DNA of 11,455 nucleotides from Candidatus Latescibacterota bacterium (lineage in GTDB: Bacteria; Latescibacterota; UBA2968; UBA8231): NCBI GenBank assembly GCA_003529325.1, contig DPVW01000305.1:1-11455 (forward strand). The letters run 5' to 3'. Each line of letters starts with the position of its first letter. The stretch's first letter is position 1. A program made the translations under genes and the position numbers. The notes beneath the pieces are model-generated. The model ran no database searches. It had not been told where the DNA came from and saw only the letters and a list, made by a program, of their open reading frames with translations. Positions 7,096-11,455 of this stretch are shown here, in pieces.

Positions 7096-7962
7096 GTGAC
7101 CAGGCGGCTGGCTGCCGCCCTTCTCTGTATGTGGGTACAGGGCGCAGAAGCCGCCAAACCCACGCTGACGGCCCGACTCGATACAGCTCAGATCACGCTC
7201 GGTGACCCTCTGCACCTGCGTCTCATCGTCGATCGCGATGCCGGACAACGCACGCTGTTTCCGGATCTCGATGAGCAGTTGGCTCCCTTTGTCGTGCGTT
7301 CCAACGACGAAGGCAACAGTCTTTACCGTGCGGCAGACTTCGCCGGCGCCAGACAGCGTTATCTTGCCGCCGTCGAAACAGGCATACGGGATGTCCGCCT
7401 GTTTTACAACCTCGGCAACGCCTGCTTCAAGTCGGAGCACCTTGGGGAGTCGGTACTCTGGTATGAACGAGCGCTGCAGCTCGATCCCCGCGACGAGGAT
7501 GTCCTTGCCAATCTGCGCTTCGTTGCCCGTGTCAAACGCGATCAGGATCCAGAGCAGGTGGGCGCAGGCATCTACGCCGTCTATCTGTGGCCAACGCTGA
7601 ATGAGCTATTCGTGATGACCAGTCTTGGGCTGCTGGGACTGTTCCTTGTAGCCTGTTGGCGTTTGTGGTGGCGACCGGGTATGTACGTTCAGGTCACCCT
7701 CATCGTGCTGTCCATATGCGTGTTGGGTAGCGGGCTGTTCACCGGTGCGCGGTTGCAGCGACAACTGACGAGGACCGAAGCTGTAGTTGTCACCGAGGAG
7801 GGGACGGCACGAAGTGGTCCCGAAGTGGGTCAGACACCGGTGTTCGTCGTGCATGAAGGAACAAAAGTGGTCGTCGAGCGTCGGGAGGCTGGCTGGCTGC
7901 TCGTGCGTCTGGCCAACGGCCTGGGTGGTTGGCTGCCCGCAGAAGTCGTCGCAGTCATTTAG
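7096..7962 (+). CDS. BatD N-terminus joined in frame to BatE-like TPR/SH3 protein
   Basis: The protein has 288 residues from GTG 7096. Residues 1-20 are a signal peptide with a plausible AEA cleavage motif. Residues 21-68 look like the first beta domain of BatD (TLTARLDTAQITLGDPLHLR, then FPDLDEQLAPFVVR). At residue 69 the character changes to a BatE-type TPR region: GNSLYRAADFAGARQRYLAA, FYNLGNACFKSEHLGESVLW, YERALQLDPRDEDVLANLRF. Two membrane helices (about 165-187 and 195-216) and an SH3-like tail (about 226-288, with GWLLVRLANGLGGWLP) follow. A complete BatD would have several hundred more residues and its own gene. Bat proteins are linked to MoxR clusters and were first described for aerotolerance in Bacteroides. 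The gene lies 16 bases after the DUF4340 gene, so it probably belongs to the same operon. Confidence 0.75.
   Translation: MTRRLAAALLCMWVQGAEAAKPTLTARLDTAQITLGDPLHLRLIVDRDAGQRTLFPDLDEQLAPFVVRSNDEGNSLYRAADFAGARQRYLAAVETGIRDVRLFYNLGNACFKSEHLGESVLWYERALQLDPRDEDVLANLRFVARVKRDQDPEQVGAGIYAVYLWPTLNELFVMTSLGLLGLFLVACWRLWWRPGMYVQVTLIVLSICVLGSGLFTGARLQRQLTRTEAVVVTEEGTARSGPEVGQTPVFVVHEGTKVVVERREAGWLLVRLANGLGGWLPAEVVAVI
7297..7308. other. Probable batD/batE junction, in frame
   Basis: BatD-like sequence is read to about R68 (codon 7297-7299). BatE-like TPR sequence is read from about N70-E72 (codons 7303-7311). There is no linker, and the frame is kept. The missing portion would be most of batD plus the batE start with its signal peptide. 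Its size cannot be given from this sequence. Confidence 0.55.
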
Positions 7963-7981
7963 CTGCGTCACCGGAACTTGG

Positions 7982-8010
7982 TTGTCGTGCCGCAGAGGCA
8001 TCCGTATTAT
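7982..8010 (+). promoter_or_regulatory. Candidate sigma70-type promoter for the murG-mraY pair
   Basis: TTGTCG (7982-7987, four of six matches to the -35 consensus) is separated by 17 bases from TATTAT (8005-8010, five of six matches to the -10 consensus). It lies in the only sizeable gap between + strand genes and would leave a leader of roughly 50 bases before GTG 8068. The position fits the functional break between the Bat/Gld operon and the peptidoglycan genes. A match of this quality can arise by chance. Confidence 0.35.
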
Positions 8011-8067
8011 AGAGCACGTCTCCCACCCCCACAGTCGCCCACAATCTCTGAAGCTTTCAGGACACCC

Positions 8068-10128
8068 GTGAGATATCTGCTTACCGGAGGTGGAACCGGC
8101 GGCCATGTCTATCCTGCGCTGGCGGTGGCCGATGAGTTGCGTCGTCGTGACCCCGAAGCGCAATTCCTCTACGTCGGTGTACGGGGTCGTCTCGAAGAGA
8201 GCGTCGTGCCCGCCCGCGGTTATCGGTTGCGCTTTGTACGGGCCCGTCCCTTTCCTCGGTCGAAGTCACTACTCGCCCTGATCTGGTTTGCCATGCATCT
8301 GGGTCTCGGCATTCTCGGCGCCGCCTTTCTCCTCTTGCGTTTTCGTCCCCATGTCATCTTCGGTACAGGCGGCTTTGTCAGTGCCCCCGTCATGTTTGCC
8401 TGCGGCGCGTTACGGAAAATCGGCCTGTGCAGTTCACGGCTCTTCGTGTACTCACCGGATGCCCAACCAGGCCTGTTGAATCAGATTGCCGGGCGACTGG
8501 CAGATCGGGTCGGTGTCGTCTTTGAGCAGGCGGCGCGCTGGTTCGATATGAAACGAGTGGCCATCGTCGGGTTTCCAGTGCGCCGTGAGCTGCTGGATCT
8601 GGACCGAGATGCCGCACGTATCTCCCTAGGGATCCCGGGTGACCGTTTCGTCGTGCTTGCATTCGGCGGATCTCAAGGATCTCGTGTCATCAACCGTGCC
8701 GTCGTCGACGCCCTGCCACATCTGCACGGCAGACGAGGAGAAATATTCGTCTTGCATGGCACCGGCAGGATCAGCAGCGATGGGTATGACGCCGTCGCCG
8801 ATACCGAGACGGACGTAGCCGCTCTTGGCCTGGTCGATCTCGATTCATGGTATCGTCGTTACGAGTATTTCGATCAGATCGAATTGGCCTATGCCGCCGC
8901 CGACGTCGTCGTCTGTCGCGGTGGGATGAGCACTTTGACCGAAGTCGGCGTCGCCGGGCTACCGGCCATCGTCGTGCCCCTGTCGACGGCCGCCGAAGAC
9001 CATCAGGCCGTCAACGCCCGCGCTCTTGAGCGCGCCGGTGCCGCTCGCGTGTTGTTCGAGGAAGCTGCATGGGGGGGGGATCAGGATGCTGGTGTCAATC
9101 TGGGTGTTCCCGGGCAGAACCTGGCGGCAGTCGTTGTTGAACTACTAGAGGCTGGTTCCATCCGGAAGGACATGGCGACGGCGGCGCGTCAGCTGCAGCG
9201 ACGGGACAGCCTGGAGCTCATCCTGCAGGAAATCGACACCCTCGTACAGGGTCGTCGGGCGAGACCACTGGCTCTCGAGTTTCCCGTCTCCGACAGTGGA
9301 CCACCTGCCGATCCGAATCGATTGTTGCATTATGTGCGCAATCGCCTACAGGAGGTCGGGGGTGTGGAAGGACTGTGCCCCAGGGAGTTGGCCCATCTAC
9401 GCTATCAGGCCGACCGTTATCTGGCCTCCGAGGGTTTCTACGAGATCCCCCTCGGTCGCCGCAACGTAGGCGTCAAGCTCGTCGGCATGCTGCATTATGA
9501 GGAGCGCATCGATCTGGTGTTGACCCTACTCGGCGATCGTCGCCCGGCTTCCGCCTTGCAGCGCTGGGCGGGGGGGGACTATCGCCACCCCGGAATCCTG
9601 CGGCGCAATGCGATCGAGTTTCCACTGACCACAATAGGGCTCGATCGCTGTGGAGCTCCGGCGCGAACGGCTGTGCTCGATGCCCTTGCGACGGATCCTT
9701 ACTTTGAAGTCAGAGCCGCCGCCGCAAGATTGCTCGGCGCCCAGGTCCAACCGGGGGACGTCGAAGTCGAAGCCGCTCTGTGTGCCGCCCTCGTGGATCG
9801 CACCGACGCCGTCCTCGTAGAGGTATTGTGCGCCCTGGGGCGTATGGGCATTCGTCCTGCGCTACTGGATCTCCTGCGACCGTTCTACGTGCACCACGAC
9901 TGGCGCTGTCGCCAGGAGACCGTCCACGCCCTCGACCGGCTGTTGGAGCGTGGCGTGTTGCGCAGCGAGGAGGTGGCGGCGGATATTGAGCAGATCCTCT
10001 CTACGTCACCGAATTTTGAACCGATCTTCCCGCTGAAGAATAGTCTCGAGTCTCTCGCCCTGCGGATCCACGATGGGCGGGCGAGAGAGAACGCTGCCAA
10101 CGGCAATACGGCGGCCCACGTTAATTGA
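8068..10128 (+). CDS. murG: MurG-like GlcNAc transferase with C-terminal HEAT-like extension
   Basis: I place the start at GTG 8068, giving 686 residues, because the MurG N-terminus RYLLTGGGTGGHVYPALAVA begins there. AGGA lies 5 bases upstream, and the open frame further upstream (to TTG 7978) reads as low-complexity noncoding sequence. MurG adds GlcNAc to lipid I at the cytoplasmic face of the membrane, forming lipid II. Visible motifs are the first glycine loop (7-12), GTGGFVSAP (99-107), FGGSQGSRVIN (199-209), CRGGMSTLTEVGVAGLPA (283-300) and EDHQAVNA (310-317). The usual acceptor-side EQNxxxGxxN reads SPDAQPGLLN (129-138), which suggests a MurG-like branch. MurG normally ends near residue 360-390. 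Here about 290 residues follow: a linker, a segment of unknown type (415-525), and helical HEAT-like repeats (about 525-660). Its stop is 16 bases before mraY. Assignment to the MurG reaction is supported by the adjacent mraY but not proven. Confidence 0.82.
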   Translation: MRYLLTGGGTGGHVYPALAVADELRRRDPEAQFLYVGVRGRLEESVVPARGYRLRFVRARPFPRSKSLLALIWFAMHLGLGILGAAFLLLRFRPHVIFGTGGFVSAPVMFACGALRKIGLCSSRLFVYSPDAQPGLLNQIAGRLADRVGVVFEQAARWFDMKRVAIVGFPVRRELLDLDRDAARISLGIPGDRFVVLAFGGSQGSRVINRAVVDALPHLHGRRGEIFVLHGTGRISSDGYDAVADTETDVAALGLVDLDSWYRRYEYFDQIELAYAAADVVVCRGGMSTLTEVGVAGLPAIVVPLSTAAEDHQAVNARALERAGAARVLFEEAAWGGDQDAGVNLGVPGQNLAAVVVELLEAGSIRKDMATAARQLQRRDSLELILQEIDTLVQGRRARPLALEFPVSDSGPPADPNRLLHYVRNRLQEVGGVEGLCPRELAHLRYQADRYLASEGFYEIPLGRRNVGVKLVGMLHYEERIDLVLTLLGDRRPASALQRWAGGDYRHPGILRRNAIEFPLTTIGLDRCGAPARTAVLDALATDPYFEVRAAAARLLGAQVQPGDVEVEAALCAALVDRTDAVLVEVLCALGRMGIRPALLDLLRPFYVHHDWRCRQETVHALDRLLERGVLRSEEVAADIEQILSTSPNFEPIFPLKNSLESLALRIHDGRARENAANGNTAAHVN
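9071..9079 (+). repeat. Homopolymer tract of nine G
   Basis: Nine G in a row encode part of AWGGD (residues 335-338) near the end of the MurG catalytic region. The frame is intact with nine. A gain or loss of one base would truncate the protein before the HEAT extension. Confidence 0.85.
9570..9577 (+). repeat. Homopolymer tract of eight G
   Basis: Eight G in a row encode part of WAGGD (residues 500-504) in the C-terminal extension of the MurG-like protein. The frame is intact. Confidence 0.85.
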
Positions 10129-10144
10129 GTTAGAGAACGGACCC

Positions 10145-11251
10145 GTGCTCTACTACCTCGGAACCTATCTGCAACACAGTGGGGAGGCTCTATCCTTCTT
10201 GCGCCTGCTCGACTCGATCAGTTTCCGCGCCATCGCCGGGGCGATTACGGCGCTGCTGTTCACAATCGTTTTTGGGGATCGTATCATCCTCGCACTCTAT
10301 CGGCGAGGCAGCCGGGACACAAAGCGCAGCTTCGATTTCGCCGTCACCGGAACACGGGCGCCCAAGACCTATGGCGGTCCACTACTGGTCGCCGCCGTGC
10401 TGGCGAGCGCCCTCCTGTGGTGCCAGCTGCACGAGGGTTTCGTTTTAATGACCTTGTCGGCGGTGGTTTGGTTTGCCGGACTGGGTTACATCGACGATCA
10501 CCTGAAGGTTCGCCACGGCACCAGCGACCGCGGCCTGTCAGAGTCGGCAAAGCTGGTCCTGCAATTTCTATTCTCTCTCATCTTCGGCATCATCTACGTC
10601 CTCGAGCCGTTGTCACCGCTGCCTGCCGGTCTGGCAACTCAGCTCTACTTGCCTTTTATCAAGACGCCGGTTCTCGATCTCGGGTGGGCGTATGTTCCGT
10701 TCATCATGTTTACCGTCGTCGCCATTGCCAACTCGGTGAACATCGCCGACGGGATCGATGGCCTCGCCGTCGTTCCGGTGGCTTTTGCTGTCGCCGTCTA
10801 CGGGACCTTTGCCTACGTCGCCAGCCACGCGCGGATCGCTGAATTCCTCATCTTTCCCTCCATGCCTGGTGCCGGCGAGGTGGCCGTCATCTGCTGTATC
10901 GTTTTCGGCGCCTGCCTCGGGTTCCTCTGGTTCAATTCCTACCCGGCAAATGTCATCATGGGTGATACTGGCTCTATGGCTCTGGGAGGGCTCTTGGGAA
11001 CGGTCGTGGTCCTGGTCAAGCAGGAGTTCTTGTTCTTGCTGGTCGGCGGGGTGTTCGTCGGCGAGGCGCTCTCCGTCATCATTCAGGAGAAGATCGGCCT
11101 GCGTTGGTTGGGGCGGAGATTCTTCCGCTCAGCCCCGATTCACCATCACTTTCAGGCGCAGGGGCTGGCCGATACCAAAATCGTCATTCGCTTCTGGATC
11201 GTCGCTGGCATTCTGGCCCTGATCGGGCTGGCGACGTTGAAGATCCGCTAG
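10145..11251 (+). CDS. mraY: MraY, phospho-MurNAc-pentapeptide transferase
   Basis: This 368-residue protein starts at GTG 10145. An upstream in-frame ATG at 10073 would add 24 residues overlapping the previous gene, but the family N-terminus begins as LYYLGTYL, so I chose the GTG. MraY transfers phospho-MurNAc-pentapeptide from UDP to undecaprenyl phosphate, giving lipid I, the substrate of MurG. The polytopic membrane protein shows YIDD (115-118), NSVNIADGIDGLA (196-208), MGDTGSMALGG (272-282) and the MraY-specific APIHHHFQAQG (330-340). It closes with RFWIVAGILALIGLATLKIR (349-368). Two motifs deviate. The region usually reading KxGTPTMGG reads TGTRAPKTYGG (68-78), and the NAVNLTDG region reads NSVNIADG. 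The catalytic aspartates are kept. The gene follows the MurG-like gene by 16 bases and is probably co-transcribed with it. Confidence 0.95.
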   Translation: MLYYLGTYLQHSGEALSFLRLLDSISFRAIAGAITALLFTIVFGDRIILALYRRGSRDTKRSFDFAVTGTRAPKTYGGPLLVAAVLASALLWCQLHEGFVLMTLSAVVWFAGLGYIDDHLKVRHGTSDRGLSESAKLVLQFLFSLIFGIIYVLEPLSPLPAGLATQLYLPFIKTPVLDLGWAYVPFIMFTVVAIANSVNIADGIDGLAVVPVAFAVAVYGTFAYVASHARIAEFLIFPSMPGAGEVAVICCIVFGACLGFLWFNSYPANVIMGDTGSMALGGLLGTVVVLVKQEFLFLLVGGVFVGEALSVIIQEKIGLRWLGRRFFRSAPIHHHFQAQGLADTKIVIRFWIVAGILALIGLATLKIR

Positions 11252-11269
11252 AGTATTCGCTAGAGTATC
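11246..11269 (+). repeat. Tandem 12-base repeat over the mraY stop codon
   Basis: CGCTAGAGTATT is followed directly by CGCTAGAGTATC and then CGC. The first copy contains the TAG stop of mraY (11249-11251). Confidence 0.75.
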
Positions 11270-11455
11270 CGCAGACCATTACCAGCATCGTGCCGATGCA
11301 GACGGTGATCCACAGAGGGATGCCGTTCTCATCGCCATTGAACACAGTGCGGGAATAGCGCCGGTATTCACTCGCGATCAACAGATAAGCAGGCCATGGA
11401 GATGATGATGGCGATAACGAGAAACGTGTAGCCCAGATCGACAGGCTCCAGGGCG
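11252..11455 (-). pseudogene. Possible membrane protein fragment with one frame change
   Basis: I see no convincing + strand gene in these 204 bases. On the minus strand, the frame entering from base 11454 reads a hydrophobic end (DLGYTFLVIAIIISMACL) and stops at 11368-11370. The frame one base over, near 11390, continues with plausible membrane-protein sequence: YLLIASEYRRYSRTVFNGD, then IPLWITVCIGTMLVMVCGY. It stays open into the 3' end of mraY, to 11184. One extra base near 11385-11392 would unite the two into one polytopic protein. The family is not recognised. It could equally be chance hydrophobic reading. A short inverted repeat, GCATCG-TGC-CGATGC (11285-11299), lacks a T-tract and is not called a terminator. 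Confidence 0.3.

Noticed and set aside
7978..8067. A 30-residue N-terminal extension of the MurG-like protein from TTG 7978
   Set aside because: The extra residues are proline- and arginine-rich, lie over the candidate promoter, and precede the canonical MurG beginning at GTG 8068.
10073..10144. An upstream ATG start for mraY
   Set aside because: It would overlap the murG tail by 56 bases and add residues not found at MraY N-termini. GTG 10145 matches the family start.
11285..11299. Perfect 6-base inverted repeat with a 3-base loop downstream of mraY, considered as a terminator
   Set aside because: The stem is short and is followed by AGACGG, with no T-tract, so it does not fit an intrinsic terminator.
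1..11455. Search for tRNA, rRNA, CRISPR arrays, insertion sequences, phage genes or a toxin-antitoxin/defence system
   Set aside because: No transposase, terminal inverted repeats, spaced repeats, tRNA-like clover-leaf or defence-type domain was seen. Nearly all the sequence is accounted for by cell-envelope genes.

Overview
The window is bacterial, with a GC content I judge by eye to be near 60 percent, and it is densely coded on the + strand. Four of the eight inferred start codons are GTG. The genes suggest a Gram-negative-type bacterium with a Bat-type MoxR/VWA cluster and GldA/GldF/GldG-like ABC genes. That combination is common in the Bacteroidota/FCB assemblage and also occurs elsewhere. 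I cannot name the taxon from the sequence.

Bases 1-575 hold a MoxR AAA+ fragment that runs, within about 3 bases, into the C-terminal half of a DUF58 protein. Most of moxR and the start of the DUF58 gene are missing. Bases 602-7079 form one tight operon: a GldA-like ABC ATPase, an ABC-2 permease, a GldG-like protein of 1092 aa that contains two complete GldG units in tandem, and a DUF4340 protein built from three similar modules. Gaps are 10, -4 and 4 bases. Bases 7096-7962 encode what looks like the beginning of a BatD protein joined in frame to a BatE protein (TPR, two membrane segments, SH3-like tail). No VWA-bearing BatA or BatB gene is present in the window.

After a 105-base gap with a plausible sigma70-type promoter comes a peptidoglycan lipid-precursor pair. 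The first gene is a MurG-like glycosyltransferase with a roughly 290-residue C-terminal extension that includes HEAT-like helices (8068-10128). The second is MraY (10145-11251). The order is the reverse of the usual mraY-to-murG order. The last 200 bases carry no convincing + strand gene. The minus strand there holds a membrane-protein-like reading that needs one frame change and runs tail-to-tail into mraY.

The most notable points are the two-unit GldG protein, the MurG-HEAT fusion with altered acceptor-side motifs, and two separate joins (about 105-108 and 7297-7308). In both joins the start of one MoxR/Bat-cluster gene is spliced to the end of its usual neighbour. These may be real deletions or assembly joins, and the sequence alone cannot separate the two. 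All family assignments were made by reading motifs, without database searches.
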